From the NCBI RefSeq assembly GCF_000829445.1, contig NZ_JXRQ01000030.1, positions 124,001 through 188,000 on the forward strand: a stretch of DNA of 64,000 nucleotides, read 5' to 3'. Shown here piece after piece: positions 8,335 through 16,896 of this stretch (position 1 is the first letter of the stretch; each line of letters opens with the position of its first letter). The notes beneath the pieces were generated by a model, which did not search any database, had not been told where the DNA came from, and saw nothing but the letters and a program-made list of their open reading frames with translations. This DNA is from Jeotgalibacillus alimentarius. Lineage in GTDB: Bacteria > Bacillota > Bacilli > Bacillales > Jeotgalibacillaceae. The position numbers and the translations under genes were made by a program.

Positions 8335-9969
8335 ATGACTTTTTTGCAAATGCTGACCGCTTTAACTCCTGTTTTAGCTGTGTTTTTGTTTCTTGTCATT
8401 TTAAGACTTCCTGCGACCAAAGCGATGCCGATCAGTCTTGCGGTGACGGCGCTGCTAGCGTTTTTCGTATGGCAGGTGCCGGTGGTTCATCTTTCTGCTG
8501 CAGTAATTGAGGGACTGATTATTGCTGTCTCTATTTTGTGGATTGTATTTGGCGCGATCCTTTTACTTAACACGCTGAAAAAGAGCGGGGCGCTGGATTC
8601 GATCCGGAACGGCTTCACGCAGATCACTGCTGACCGGCGCGTGCAGCTGATTATTATTGCGTGGCTGTTCGGCTCATTTATCGAGGGGGCTGCAGGGTTT
8701 GGTACACCTGCTGCAATTGCTGCGCCGCTGCTTGTTGCACTTGGATTTCCTCCTTTGGCTGCTGTGGCGCTTGCACTGATTGCGGATAGTTCTGCTGTGT
8801 CATTTGGTGCGGTCGGAACACCGATTATTGTCGGTGTGAATCAGGGGCTGAATGAAGGAAGCGCGCTTGCACCCGTTGTGCAGGAAGAGCTTGTCGGGGC
8901 TGCGATCGGTCCTTATTTGCAGGAGGTTGCAAGCACTGCTGTCTTTATCGATCTCTTTATCGGGACGTTTATCCCGCTTATTTTAGTGATCATGCTGACA
9001 CGCTTTTTCGGGGAGAACCGTTCATGGAAAGAAGGTTTTCAGATCGCACCGTTTGCGATCTTTGCAGGACTTGCATTTACCGTGCCGGCTTATACTGTTG
9101 CCACACTGCTTGGACCTGAATTTCCATCTATTATCGGGGGACTTGCTGGACTAATGATTGTCGTTCCAGCTGCGAAAAATGGATTCCTTTTACCGGAAAA
9201 AGCCTGGGATTTTGCTGCGGCGGATCAGGTGAAAGCTGAAGCCGTAACCGGGGGTGCAATGCCGCTCTGGAAAGCATGGCTTCCATACCTGATTGTTACT
9301 TCACTCCTTGTGCTGACGCGCATTGATGCTATCCCGTTGAAAGGATGGCTGCGCGAGGTACAGGTTGGATGGAGCAACATCCTGGGTACAGAAATCACCA
9401 CATTTTTCGAACCATTCTATCTGCCTGGTACTGTCTTTTTAGCCGCAGTACTGTTGACCGCACTGCTCCATGGTATGCGTGTAAAAGCTGTCGGCAGCGT
9501 CTTCAGTCAGTCTGTGAAAACAATGGCCGGTACTGCCATTGCGCTTGGAACCGCTGTGCCGATGGTTCGGATCTTCATTAATTCAGGTGTGAATAGCGCA
9601 GATCTGCTGAGTATGCCGCTTGAACTCGCAGACTTTGTCTCAGCTGCTGCAGGTACGAACTGGCCGCTCGCTGCCCCGGTTATCGGTGCACTCGGCTCAT
9701 TTATCTCTGGCAGCGCGACGTTCAGCAGCATGATGTTCTCATTGTTTCAATTCAGCGTAGCCGATCAGATCGGAGCTGATCCCCAGATCGCCCTAGCGCT
9801 TCAGGTCCTTGGTGCGAATGCCGGAAATATGATCTGCGTATTAAACGTGGTGGCTGCTGCATCTGTCGTGAATCTGACAGGAAAAGAAGGCACAATTATC
9901 CGCATGACGCTTGTACCGATGATGTTTTATGTAACGATGGCCGGTGTGATCGGGTTTATACTTTTATAA
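8335..9969 (+). CDS. lldP: L-lactate permease
   Basis: This is a 544-residue LctP-family integral membrane transporter with about 12-14 hydrophobic segments, moving lactate (and possibly glycolate) with protons. Family-specific stretches are [19 protein letters not shown] near residue 110, [13 protein letters not shown], and [14 protein letters not shown] with [15 protein letters not shown] near the C-terminus. The ATG at 8335 has AAGGA eight bases upstream; an ATG at 8326 overlaps that site. It is monocistronic, with a Rex operator in front and a strong terminator behind, so it should respond to redox state. No lactate dehydrogenase gene is adjacent. Confidence 0.95.
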   Translation: MTFLQMLTALTPVLAVFLFLVILRLPATKAMPISLAVTALLAFFVWQVPVVHLSAAVIEGLIIAVSILWIVFGAILLLNTLKKSGALDSIRNGFTQITADRRVQLIIIAWLFGSFIEGAAGFGTPAAIAAPLLVALGFPPLAAVALALIADSSAVSFGAVGTPIIVGVNQGLNEGSALAPVVQEELVGAAIGPYLQEVASTAVFIDLFIGTFIPLILVIMLTRFFGENRSWKEGFQIAPFAIFAGLAFTVPAYTVATLLGPEFPSIIGGLAGLMIVVPAAKNGFLLPEKAWDFAAADQVKAEAVTGGAMPLWKAWLPYLIVTSLLVLTRIDAIPLKGWLREVQVGWSNILGTEITTFFEPFYLPGTVFLAAVLLTALLHGMRVKAVGSVFSQSVKTMAGTAIALGTAVPMVRIFINSGVNSADLLSMPLELADFVSAAAGTNWPLAAPVIGALGSFISGSATFSSMMFSLFQFSVADQIGADPQIALALQVLGANAGNMICVLNVVAAASVVNLTGKEGTIIRMTLVPMMFYVTMAGVIGFILL

Positions 9970-9974
9970 GCGAC

Positions 9975-10002
9975 AAGCTGCGTGGAGATGCGCAGCTTTT
10001 TT
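9975..10002 (+). terminator. Rho-independent terminator of lldP
   Basis: AAGCTGCG pairs with CGCAGCTT across an 8-nt loop and runs into six T, starting 6 bp after the lldP stop codon. Confidence 0.92.
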
Positions 10003-10016
10003 GATGTGTAGATGGT

Positions 10017-10126
10017 AGGTCTTTTTACACTAAATGGCGAACAGCAGCAGTTTTACGTCGAACTTCCACCTGATTCCGTTGAAAACCCGAAGAAATGCTC
10101 CTAACATCCAACCTTTTAAGTCGAAC
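10017..10126 (+). repeat. 21-bp periodic CGAAC array, element 4 (decayed)
   Basis: Leader AGGTC is at 10017. CGAAC motifs are at 10038, 10059 and 10122, and single-base variants (TGAAA, CTAAC) lie exactly in register at 10080 and 10101. The variants keep the 21-bp spacing, so the period outlives the motif. Confidence 0.8.
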
Positions 10127-10251
10127 ACGCCCAAACAGCACATCAGAAACATAAATTTTCAAAATTTCACGTGCTGAATCTCTCTTATTATGAGATACTA
10201 ATATGTATAAAAGGGGCATTAAGTCCTATTTCACACAAAGGGTGTGATTCG

Positions 10252-11826
10252 ATGAGAGAACTGTTAATTTATATGACATTATATTTGCTTCCTGCTGCAA
10301 TGATGTTTTATATGGCAGTAGATGTTCTCATGAGAAATTACAGAAGAACGGAGCATTTGTTGCTGAGTGCCTATATTGCCTGTTACGGTATTCTTTTTAC
10401 GACAGAATTCGTGCGCCAGCAGGTGGATATATCATACAGTCCATTTCTGATCACTTATGTGTTTGGGAATGCCGGATTACTAATTTTGTGTTTGTCGATT
10501 CATTTTATTATTAAAATTACAGGTATGAATAAAAGGATTCCATCATTTTTATATCCATGGGTGTTTTATATGCCTGCCATTCCAATTCCGCTTACATTCA
10601 TTTTTCAGAACAACTTCACTAACAGTACGTCGTTTGATCGTGAAGGGCTGTTCATCTATCCTGAGTTCAACGCCGCTTATCTGATCACGATGGGAACCGG
10701 TCTGACGCTTTCATTTTTTATTATCTGGATGCTTCATCAGCTCAATAAAAAAGCTGTCGCACCTCAACAGAAGAAAATTATCAGGCTGCTGATTGTGATC
10801 GCTATTCTGGTACAGGTCTGGAATTTTATTTTCGGCATTTTTGAATTCAGAGGGATCATGCCGCCTTATCCATATATCTATGGCGGAATCATCTGGATCG
10901 GGGCACTGGCTTATGGCATGAAAAAATTTGATTTTCTTGCGTCTTATCACAAACGCTTTTCAACGCTGCATGAAATCAATCCATCGCCGATTCTGCTGAT
11001 TGACCGTGAAGGAATCATTGAAAGTTCAAATCCAGCAGCCCTTTCACTACTCAGTGTAAAAGCGCTGAAAGGCAAACAGTTCACCGATTTCATTTCAGAT
11101 GACCGGAGAGATGGTGCGCTTGAGCGGTTTCAGTATATGTTCGACAGAGGCGAGAGGATCAGCCAGTATGAGTCGCGTGTCACAACTGAAAACGGGGAAA
11201 AAAAATATATTTTAATTGAAGGTGACTTCGTATTTGTTGAGCACAAATTGTATATCCTTTGCATTATCAGAGACGTGCAGGCTTATAAAGAGGCTGAAGA
11301 AACGATCCGTTTTCTCGCCTATCACGATCCACTGACAAAACTGCCGAACCGCCGGGCTTTCTATGAAGGAGCGACTTCTGTGTTAAAAGGGGCTCAAACC
11401 ACCGCCATGCTCATACTGGATCTGGATGATTTTAAAGCAGTAAATGACACATTCGGACATCAAACAGGCGATGAATACCTAAAGCATGTGGGAGACATAC
11501 TGCAGGATATCATCGGAGACAGCGGACTTGCTGCAAGGGTAGGCGGAGATGAATTCTTTGCCTACGTGCAGTGTGAAGGCGAGGATGAACTGAAACAATT
11601 GATATCAAGGCTCATGAGACAGTTTGAGAAAAAACCATACTGGGCCGAGAATACACCACTTGAGATCAAATTCAGTCTTGGAATCAGCTGTTATCCGCAC
11701 CATGGTACAAAGCTCGAAACCCTGATTCATAAAGCAGATCAGGCGATGTATAAGATTAAAAAGAACGGTAAAAATGATTTTTATATATGGAACGAAAAGC
11801 TCGAGACTTCAAACAGCTCACGTTAA
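10252..11826 (+). CDS. membrane diguanylate cyclase (7TM-PAS-GGDEF)
   Basis: This 524-residue protein has seven N-terminal membrane segments (about 1-235, the kinase-type 7TM sensor), a PAS domain (about 245-350) and a GGDEF domain starting at YHDPLTKLPNRR. The catalytic GGDEF signature is intact at residues 431-435, so it should make cyclic di-GMP from GTP. No RxxD inhibitory site precedes it, so product feedback is unlikely. The ATG at 10252 has AAGGGTG upstream. In the same window a PelD-like c-di-GMP receptor and an HD-GYP-like protein make a signalling link plausible, but that is inference. It is monocistronic with a strong terminator. Confidence 0.88.
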   Translation: MRELLIYMTLYLLPAAMMFYMAVDVLMRNYRRTEHLLLSAYIACYGILFTTEFVRQQVDISYSPFLITYVFGNAGLLILCLSIHFIIKITGMNKRIPSFLYPWVFYMPAIPIPLTFIFQNNFTNSTSFDREGLFIYPEFNAAYLITMGTGLTLSFFIIWMLHQLNKKAVAPQQKKIIRLLIVIAILVQVWNFIFGIFEFRGIMPPYPYIYGGIIWIGALAYGMKKFDFLASYHKRFSTLHEINPSPILLIDREGIIESSNPAALSLLSVKALKGKQFTDFISDDRRDGALERFQYMFDRGERISQYESRVTTENGEKKYILIEGDFVFVEHKLYILCIIRDVQAYKEAEETIRFLAYHDPLTKLPNRRAFYEGATSVLKGAQTTAMLILDLDDFKAVNDTFGHQTGDEYLKHVGDILQDIIGDSGLAARVGGDEFFAYVQCEGEDELKQLISRLMRQFEKKPYWAENTPLEIKFSLGISCYPHHGTKLETLIHKADQAMYKIKKNGKNDFYIWNEKLETSNSSR

Positions 11827-11857
11827 AAGCCATTTCCTGGTGTGGAAATGGCTTTTT
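11825..11857 (+). terminator. Rho-independent terminator
   Basis: A 13-bp perfect stem (AAAAGCCATTTCC, loop TGGTGT) is followed by five T. It overlaps the stop codon of the diguanylate cyclase gene. Confidence 0.93.
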
Positions 11858-11888
11858 GATTTGAGCAGGGTGCTTATACTTTTTTGGT

Positions 11889-12041
11889 TTGTCCAGTTCC
11901 AGCAGGCAGGGGCTAGTGCGGTTCCCTCAGCTCCTTAAGATAAGTCAACATCAGCTCACTGCGTTTGCTGTGTTTCCTTTATCTCACTCCGCTTCAGTCC
12001 ACCGCATACGCCCCTAAACGCCCGCTTCCACTTTTCTTTTT
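11889..12041. repeat. intergenic repeat family C, copy 1
   Basis: About 150 bp that recurs inverted at 27029-27188. It includes CAGGCAGGGGCTAGTGC and GCATACGCCCCTAAACGCC; its two ends are partly complementary (GGCAGGGGCTA against TAAACGCCCGC). It is noncoding and lies between a terminator and a DnaA-box cluster. Confidence 0.8.
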
Positions 12042-12048
12042 TGTCCAC

Positions 12049-12246
12049 TGTGGATAGATTTTGTCAGTTCGCGTCTATTTTTGAAATGAGTTATTCGACC
12101 ATTATAAACAGTTTATCCACAAAAGTTATACACATATCCACATTATCTATCCACATTTCGTATGGGATCATTTGTTCTCCACAATATATATGGCTGTTTC
12201 ATCGCAGTATTCACACTTTGTGGACAACTCATCATTGTTATCCACT
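12049..12246. promoter_or_regulatory. DnaA-box cluster (oriC-proximal satellite)
   Basis: One perfect DnaA box, TTATCCACA, is at 12113-12121. One-mismatch boxes are at 12049-12057, 12126-12134, 12134-12142, 12147-12155, 12219-12227 and 12238-12246. The last two lie inside the CxxH/CxxC gene. B. subtilis has a comparable cluster near yydA (rlmH), beside htrA, which titrates DnaA and restrains initiation. The position matches even though rlmH is absent here. Confidence 0.85.
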
Positions 12247-12332
12247 GTCTTTAGATCAGGAAGTTTTTCAGTTTCGTCTACAATCACATCCAGACCCATT
12301 TCGACATGTTCTTTGCAACATAAAATGCGCAT
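12168..12332 (-). CDS. CxxH/CxxC small protein
   Basis: This 54-residue protein begins MRILCCKEHVEMGLD and ends with CEYCDETAIYIV. The CxxH pair (CKEH) and the C-terminal CxxC pair probably bind one zinc. It belongs to the small Bacillales CxxH/CxxC family usually encoded between htrA and rlmH; its function is unknown. The start is the ATG at 12332, preceded by AAAGGTGGT; upstream in-frame ATG codons lack a ribosome site. An htrA terminator separates it from htrA, so it needs its own promoter. Part of a DnaA-box cluster lies within the gene. Confidence 0.8.
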   Translation of the reverse strand: MRILCCKEHVEMGLDVIVDETEKLPDLKTVDNNDELSTKCEYCDETAIYIVENK

Positions 12333-12380
12333 GTGAGTCACCACCTTTTTCATTGATTGTACCACGAATGTATTTTACAC

Positions 12381-12412
12381 AAAAAAATAGCAGGAGCGTG
12401 GAGGGCTCCTGC
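12381..12412 (-). terminator. Rho-independent terminator of htrA
   Basis: GCAGGAGC pairs with GCTCCTGC across a 7-nt loop, and a T-rich run follows on the minus strand. It lies between htrA and the CxxH/CxxC gene. Confidence 0.88.
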
Positions 12413-12501
12413 AAAAATAGGCTTAAGAAATAGAGTTTTGTATAGTTTGTGTGGACTTGAATCTATATGAACTCCTTTTGAGAGGAGATTGTTTTATCCT
12501 T

Positions 12502-12626
12502 GTGTCCAGCTTCAGGCGCTAGCTCCTCGGGTCATAAGCCACGCATCGGTCAACGGGAAAGTGCATCCCGTTTTCCGCTCCGCGTCTTATGCCTGTCGGA
12601 GCTGAGCAAGCGCCTTACGCTTTTCT
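12502..12626. repeat. intergenic palindromic repeat family A, copy 1
   Basis: An imperfect long palindrome that runs from CCAGCTTCAGGCGCTAGCTC to GGAGCTGAGCAAGCGCCTTA. It is shared with 14998-15182, 26903-27028 and 28101-28411, and sits directly after the htrA stop codon. Confidence 0.85.
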
Positions 12627-12629
12627 ACT

Positions 12630-13838
12630 TTATAGCTGAGAGTCATCTGTAAGCGTCAATGTCAGTTCAACCATTTCACCATTACGGTATACTTTCACCT
12701 GCATGTCATCGCCTACGTTCTTTTCAGTGTAGAGGTGCTGACGAAGTTCCATGCTGTTGTTAATTTTCTCACCGTCCATTTCAACGATGACGTCCATTTC
12801 TTCAAGACCTGCATTCGCTGCTGCTGAATTTGGTACAACGCGTTCAATCACAACGCCTGTTGTTACTTCTTCAGGCAGTTTAAGCTGCTCTTTCTGATAG
12901 ACAGCAGGTATATTTGCAAGGTCGAAGAGTGTGATACCCATTGTCGGACGGTCTACTTCACCAGTTGTTTCAAGGTCTTCAATGATTGGCTGCGCCATAT
13001 CGATTGGAATCGCAAGACCAATGCCTTCTACCGAAGACTGTGCAATTTTCATTGAGTTAATTCCAACGAGCTGTCCTTCGATATTGACTAGCGCACCGCC
13101 TGAGTTACCAGGGTTAATCGCTGCATCTGTTTGGATTACTTCTGCCTGCCAGTCAACCTGACCATCCTGATTTATGTCTACAGGGATTGTACGTTCAACA
13201 CCGGATACAACACCTGTTGTCACAGAACCTGAGAACTGAAGGCCAAGCGGATTACCGATTGCAATGACCGGTTCACCCGGCTTCAGTGCCTGTGAATCAC
13301 CGAATTCAGCGACTGTTTCTACATTTTCACTGCTGATCTGAAGTACTGCAAGGTCTGTCCACTGGTCGCCGCCAAGGACGGTTGCTTCTTCTTTTGTTCC
13401 ATCAGCAAGTGTCACTTCAACCTGATCGCTGCCTTCAATCACGTGGTTATTCGTCACGATAAATGCGCTGTCGCCTTCTTTTTTATAAATGACGCCAGAG
13501 CCTGTGCCTGCTTCCTGTGCTTCAGTCTGCTGACCAAACATTGAACCGCCAGCCTGAAGATTTGTCACACCAACAACGGCATCTCCTGCTTTTTCAACTG
13601 CCGCTGTAACATCAGAGGATACATCATATGACACTGCTTCAGTTTGTGCCGTTGATTCACCGGCTGTATTTGAATTAGTGACTGTTGTATTGCCTCCGCG
13701 GTCAAACATCGGAAAAGCCAGTGCAACAATCAGCGCTCCAACAATCACGCCGACAAGGCTTGAAAAGAAATAACTTGCTTTGCTGCCGCCTTTCTTCGCA
13801 GATCTTTCTGTATTTGTATGATCATCGTAATAACCCAT
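12630..13838 (-). CDS. htrA: HtrA-like membrane serine protease
   Basis: This 402-residue DegP/HtrA quality-control protease has a cytoplasmic head, a single membrane anchor (about 26-44), a trypsin-like domain and one PDZ domain (about 290-395). The catalytic triad is visible as His132 (TNNHVIEG), Asp162 (TDLAVLQ) and Ser246 (NPGNSGGAL). It degrades or refolds misfolded secreted proteins at the outer face of the membrane. AAAGGAT precedes the ATG. In B. subtilis this gene follows walJ; here glsA and a thioredoxin gene pair lie between. It is read divergently from glsA. Confidence 0.95.
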   Translation of the reverse strand: MGYYDDHTNTERSAKKGGSKASYFFSSLVGVIVGALIVALAFPMFDRGGNTTVTNSNTAGESTAQTEAVSYDVSSDVTAAVEKAGDAVVGVTNLQAGGSMFGQQTEAQEAGTGSGVIYKKEGDSAFIVTNNHVIEGSDQVEVTLADGTKEEATVLGGDQWTDLAVLQISSENVETVAEFGDSQALKPGEPVIAIGNPLGLQFSGSVTTGVVSGVERTIPVDINQDGQVDWQAEVIQTDAAINPGNSGGALVNIEGQLVGINSMKIAQSSVEGIGLAIPIDMAQPIIEDLETTGEVDRPTMGITLFDLANIPAVYQKEQLKLPEEVTTGVVIERVVPNSAAANAGLEEMDVIVEMDGEKINNSMELRQHLYTEKNVGDDMQVKVYRNGEMVELTLTLTDDSQL

Positions 13839-13941
13839 TGATTTATCATCCTTTCGTTAACTTGTTCCTTCTATGATTCACAGTATAGGGAGCGAAGATG
13901 AAAATCAGATGAAAAAATGCTTAATGTTTGAAAAAAATTTT

Positions 13942-13989
13942 AATGAATGTGCTGCACTTCATTTTCAGCTTACGGTTAAAAATTTTAAC
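13942..13989. promoter_or_regulatory. two palindromes between htrA and glsA
   Basis: AATGAA and TTCATT flank GTGCTGCAC at 13942-13963, and GTTAAAA/A/TTTTAAC is at 13975-13989. Both lie between divergent genes and could be operators. The regulators are unknown. Confidence 0.4.
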
Positions 13990-14034
13990 TAAGGGGAAAG
14001 GACTAGTATTGACTGTACGATAGGAGGCTTTGAG

Positions 14035-14997
14035 ATGAGAAGTGAAGAAGTGTATGAAAAATTGAAGCAATGGGTTGAAGATAACCGCTCACATACAATG
14101 CTTGGCGAGCCCGCCCAGTACATACCGGCGCTTGCTAATCAGGATCGCGACCAGCTGGGCATCTGTATCATGGATATTGACGGGGAGACGTATAAAGCAG
14201 GGGAAAGTGATGTAAAATTCACGCTGCAGAGTATATCCAAGATTATCAGCTTTGTCGCGCTCTGCCATTTTAAAGGACTGGACTTTGTACTGGACAAGGT
14301 GGATGTGGAACCTACAGGTGAATCATTCAATTCCATCATTCCATTTGAAATCCACCGGCCCGGAAAACCGTTTAATCCGCTGATTAATGCAGGTGCAATT
14401 ACGGTTGCGTCTATGCTGCCGGGAGATACAGTATCAGAGAAATATGAACGCTTTATACTGTTTGTAGAGGGCATGATCGGCCATTCGCTCGAGCTCGACC
14501 AGGAAGTATATGAATCAGAATGGAAAACCGCCCACCGGAACCGGGCGCTTGCCTATTACCTGAAAGAATCCAACCTGCTTGATCTCGATGTTGAAGAAGC
14601 ACTCGACATCTATATCCGTCTATGTGCGATCTGTATCAGCCTTGAAGATCTCGCTAAAATCGGACTCGTCATCGCCCATGACGGCTACGACCCAATCGAG
14701 GAGCGTCAGATTTTCAGCCATGATGTGGCCCGTATCGCAAAAGTATTGATGGTTACATGCGGTATGTATAATTCATCAGGAAAATTTGCTGCACACGTCG
14801 GAATTCCGGCGAAAAGTGGCGTCTCAGGCGGCATTCTTGCATCCGTCCCGCCAAAGTGGCACTCCCCTGAAAAAGCATTCCGAAAAGGCTGCGGCATCGC
14901 CGTCTTCAGCCCCGCGATTGACGTCAACGGAAACAGCGCAGCCGGAACCATGCTGCTGAGACAGATTTCAGAGGAATGGGATTTTAGTATTTTTTAA
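14035..14997 (+). CDS. glsA: glutaminase A
   Basis: This 320-residue serine-dependent glutaminase of the beta-lactamase-like fold converts glutamine to glutamate and ammonia in the cytoplasm. The catalytic Ser66-x-x-Lys69 pair lies in LQSISKIISF. PFNPLINAGAI, the YxxE-type ESEWKTAHRN segment and SGKFAAHVGIPAKSGVSGGI are family motifs. GGAGG lies seven bases before the ATG. Its length matches the family. There is no partner transporter, so it is probably for nitrogen scavenging or acid tolerance (inferred). Repeat family A follows at once, and a terminator lies about 200 bp downstream. Confidence 0.94.
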   Translation: MRSEEVYEKLKQWVEDNRSHTMLGEPAQYIPALANQDRDQLGICIMDIDGETYKAGESDVKFTLQSISKIISFVALCHFKGLDFVLDKVDVEPTGESFNSIIPFEIHRPGKPFNPLINAGAITVASMLPGDTVSEKYERFILFVEGMIGHSLELDQEVYESEWKTAHRNRALAYYLKESNLLDLDVEEALDIYIRLCAICISLEDLAKIGLVIAHDGYDPIEERQIFSHDVARIAKVLMVTCGMYNSSGKFAAHVGIPAKSGVSGGILASVPPKWHSPEKAFRKGCGIAVFSPAIDVNGNSAAGTMLLRQISEEWDFSIF

Positions 14998-15182
14998 GAA
15001 GAAAAGCGGAAGCAGGCGTTTAGGTCCGACAAGCATAAGACGCGGAGCGGAAAACGGGTGCTCTTTCCCGTTTACCGATGCGTGGCTTATGACTCGAGGA
15101 CCTGCCTGCTGGAGCTGGATACTCAGAAAAGCGGAAGGCGCTCGTTCAGCTCCGACAGGCATAAGACGCGGAGCGGAACATC
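14998..15182. repeat. repeat family A, copy 2 plus truncated copy
   Basis: A full unit at about 14998-15124 is joined head to tail to a half unit at about 15125-15182 that breaks off after GACGCGGAGCGGAA. It is inverted relative to copy 1. Confidence 0.85.
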
Positions 15183-15199
15183 ATTGAAAAGAAACTTAA

Positions 15200-15227
15200 C
15201 TGCCAGCCTCGGCTGGCAGTTTTTTTG
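15200..15227 (+). terminator. Rho-independent terminator (glsA)
   Basis: A 9-bp stem (CTGCCAGCC/GGCTGGCAG) is followed by eight T. It lies about 200 bp past the glsA stop codon, after the repeats. Confidence 0.9.
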
Positions 15228-15239
15228 CGGTTTTCTTAT

Positions 15240-15370
15240 AGGTCAAATTACACGATACGTCGAAGTTTGGTCAAATAGTGACGAACCAGCCAGGTTTTGC
15301 GTTGAACACGAGAGGTTTTACGCCGAACATTAACTCTTTTGTGCCGAACACGAGAGGTTTTACGCCGAAC
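15240..15370 (+). repeat. 21-bp periodic CGAAC array, element 5
   Basis: Leader AGGTC is at 15240. Motifs at 15261 (CGAAG), 15282, 15303 (TGAAC), 15324, 15345 and 15366 keep exact 21-bp spacing. Units 3 and 5 are identical over the whole unit except the first base. It lies between two terminators of convergent genes. Confidence 0.92.
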
Positions 15371-15390
15371 ACCTCACCAAAACACAAACC

Positions 15391-15417
15391 AAAAAACCGC
15401 CCATCCAGGCGGTTTTT
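15391..15417. terminator. bidirectional terminator
   Basis: CCGCC/GGCGG with a 6-nt loop is flanked by A6 and T5. It serves the minus-strand thioredoxin gene, which ends at 15423, and would also stop rightward transcripts. Confidence 0.85.
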
Positions 15418-15422
15418 CACAC

Positions 15423-16019
15423 TTATAAGTCTTCCATCATATCAACCATCATATCCCGATCCATCGGTCCCATCAGCTTGCGCTGGATGATACCCTCTTC
15501 ATCAATCAGATAAGTGGTCGGGATCGTGAACGCCTGAAATTCATCTCCTAACAGGCCCGTTTCATCAAGCAGAATCGGGAAAGTCAGTCCATAATCATCA
15601 GTAAAAGACTGGATTTTCTCTATCCCGTTGTCTTTACTTGTCAGGTTGACAGCAAGGATCTCAACATTCTGCTCTTTTGCTTCATTTTCATAGTATTCCT
15701 GCATATGCGGCATTTCAGCCATACACGGTGGACACCAGGTTGCCCAGAAATTCAGAATGATTTTTTTACCGCGGTAGTCCTGCAGGTTCACAGGTTCACC
15801 ATCAAGCGTGGTTGTATCAAAAGCAGGCAGCGGGTTCCCTTCTTTTACAGCACCTGAAGCTTCCACAGGAGCTGCGCTGTCATTGTCAGCAGGCTGAACT
15901 GCGTATTCCTGCTGAAGGGCTTCAAGCTCCTGTCTTTCCTTCTGATCATTGATCACATTTATAATTAAGATTGCAACGAGTGTACCTACTAATCCCAGGG
16001 CTAAGAGCCTTTTTATCAT
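15423..16019 (-). CDS. TlpA/ResA-like membrane-anchored thioredoxin
   Basis: This 198-residue redoxin has an N-terminal membrane anchor (about 4-22) and an external thioredoxin domain with the redox centre WATWCPPCMAEMP (Cys96 and Cys99). The cis-proline is in FTIPTTYLID. It probably reduces or isomerises disulfides outside the membrane, as ResA does for cytochrome c maturation; its real partner is unknown. The ATG at 16019 follows GGAGGA. It overlaps the upstream membrane-protein gene by four bases (ATGA), so the two are co-translated and likely act together. Confidence 0.88.
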   Translation of the reverse strand: MIKRLLALGLVGTLVAILIINVINDQKERQELEALQQEYAVQPADNDSAAPVEASGAVKEGNPLPAFDTTTLDGEPVNLQDYRGKKIILNFWATWCPPCMAEMPHMQEYYENEAKEQNVEILAVNLTSKDNGIEKIQSFTDDYGLTFPILLDETGLLGDEFQAFTIPTTYLIDEEGIIQRKLMGPMDRDMMVDMMEDL

Positions 16020-16627
16020 CGGGAAGTCCTCCTTATTGTTAAGAGCCGGATTGCTGCACTGATCAGCCAGCTGTAGATGAGTCCGGTTGTGATTAGGTCT
16101 CCATTCAGCGATACGGCGAGCCATTGGAGGGCGAGTATCACGAGTAATGTCAGCCATGGTGCTTCCTGTAAAAGGCGGCTGCGCGCAGGCCAGATCAATA
16201 TCAGTAAGACCAGAAACAGACCTGCAAGTACTGCATCTGTGATTGAAGATGCCGTCATGATGAGCTTTGCCGCTTCAGTGACGGTACATACAACGAGCCA
16301 CGCCGGCAGCCAGTACTGAATGATCTCAGGCGTTTTCCGACTGTAGTAGATTAATTGAAGCAAAACAGCTGCGACAGCAAGCAGCAGCCCCATTTCGCCT
16401 CCATTGTAATACAGAATCGACATTGGTGCTCTTACAATGTAATCAAAGTAAAAAAAGATGCTTGAAAATTTCCAGACAAGTACAAATGTATAAAACAGGT
16501 TCGATACCTTTGAAGCCAGCGCTTTGTCTGACTGACGGATGCGGAACCAGGCGATTGCAAATGAGATTAAGAGCGCGATTTGTGTAGATGAAATAATGAG
16601 CGCGCGGATATTATACCATTCGATCAG
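16016..16627 (-). CDS. hypothetical membrane protein with probable CTG start
   Basis: The reading is about 203 residues with around six membrane segments, beginning IEWYNIRALIISSTQIALLI after the initiator. No ATG, GTG or TTG precedes the ATG at 16423 in frame, yet the extra 68 codons are open and clearly encode membrane helices. A strong AGGAGGGG sits five bases before a CTG at 16627, so CTG is the likely initiation codon. The stop codon overlaps the ATG of the thioredoxin gene. I do not recognise the family; coupling with a TlpA-like protein suggests a redox or electron-transfer role (inferred). Confidence 0.65.
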   Translation of the reverse strand: MIEWYNIRALIISSTQIALLISFAIAWFRIRQSDKALASKVSNLFYTFVLVWKFSSIFFYFDYIVRAPMSILYYNGGEMGLLLAVAAVLLQLIYYSRKTPEIIQYWLPAWLVVCTVTEAAKLIMTASSITDAVLAGLFLVLLILIWPARSRLLQEAPWLTLLVILALQWLAVSLNGDLITTGLIYSWLISAAIRLLTIRRTSR

Positions 16628-16763
16628 ATACCCCTCCTGCTATTCTCTCCTTCTATCAGTCTACTTGATTTATATGAAAAAAGAAGTGAATTTGTCTGAT
16701 GTCACAAAGGTTTTGGAAATCTGGTATGGGAAGTGACTGGTTTATATCGTGTTGTGCTGATGT

Positions 16764-16852
16764 AGGTATATTTACACTTTCCCACGAAACATCGGGATAT
16801 TTCTCCGCACAGTGGCTGTTTTTCTCCGAACCACGTCCTTTATTACACGAAC
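16764..16852 (+). repeat. 21-bp periodic CGAAC array, element 6 (short)
   Basis: AGGTA leader at 16764, CGAAAC at 16784 (a one-base insertion), CGCAC at 16806, CGAAC at 16827 and 16848. It is a shorter, decayed member, oriented against the flanking minus-strand genes. Confidence 0.7.
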
Positions 16853-16866
16853 AACACCCCCAATCC

Positions 16867-16896
16867 AAAAAAAAAGCACCGCCCTCAGGCAATGCT
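16867..16896 (-). terminator. terminator of the wal operon
   Basis: AGCATTGCC/GGCGGTGCT is an imperfect stem followed by nine T on the minus strand. It overlaps the walJ stop codon. Confidence 0.8.

Noticed and set aside
10160-10176. parS-like CACGTG cores at 10166, 22113, 30204 and 53745
   Set aside because: Each matches only about half of the 16-bp parS palindrome; ParB sites tolerate few changes.
11827-12167. Mobile element between the diguanylate cyclase and the CxxH gene
   Set aside because: The repeat C copy has no transposase, no clear terminal inverted repeats and no target duplication that I can see.
12041-12433. Plus-strand ORF across the DnaA-box cluster
   Set aside because: It overlaps the clearly recognisable CxxH/CxxC gene on the other strand, has no ribosome-binding site and no family features.
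14009-14014. TTGACT before glsA as a -35 box
   Set aside because: It lies only about 20 bp before the start codon with the ribosome site directly after it, so no -10 box and leader could fit.
15240-15370. CRISPR array
   Set aside because: Repeats are only about 5 bp within 21-bp units, far below CRISPR repeat and spacer lengths, and no cas gene is present.
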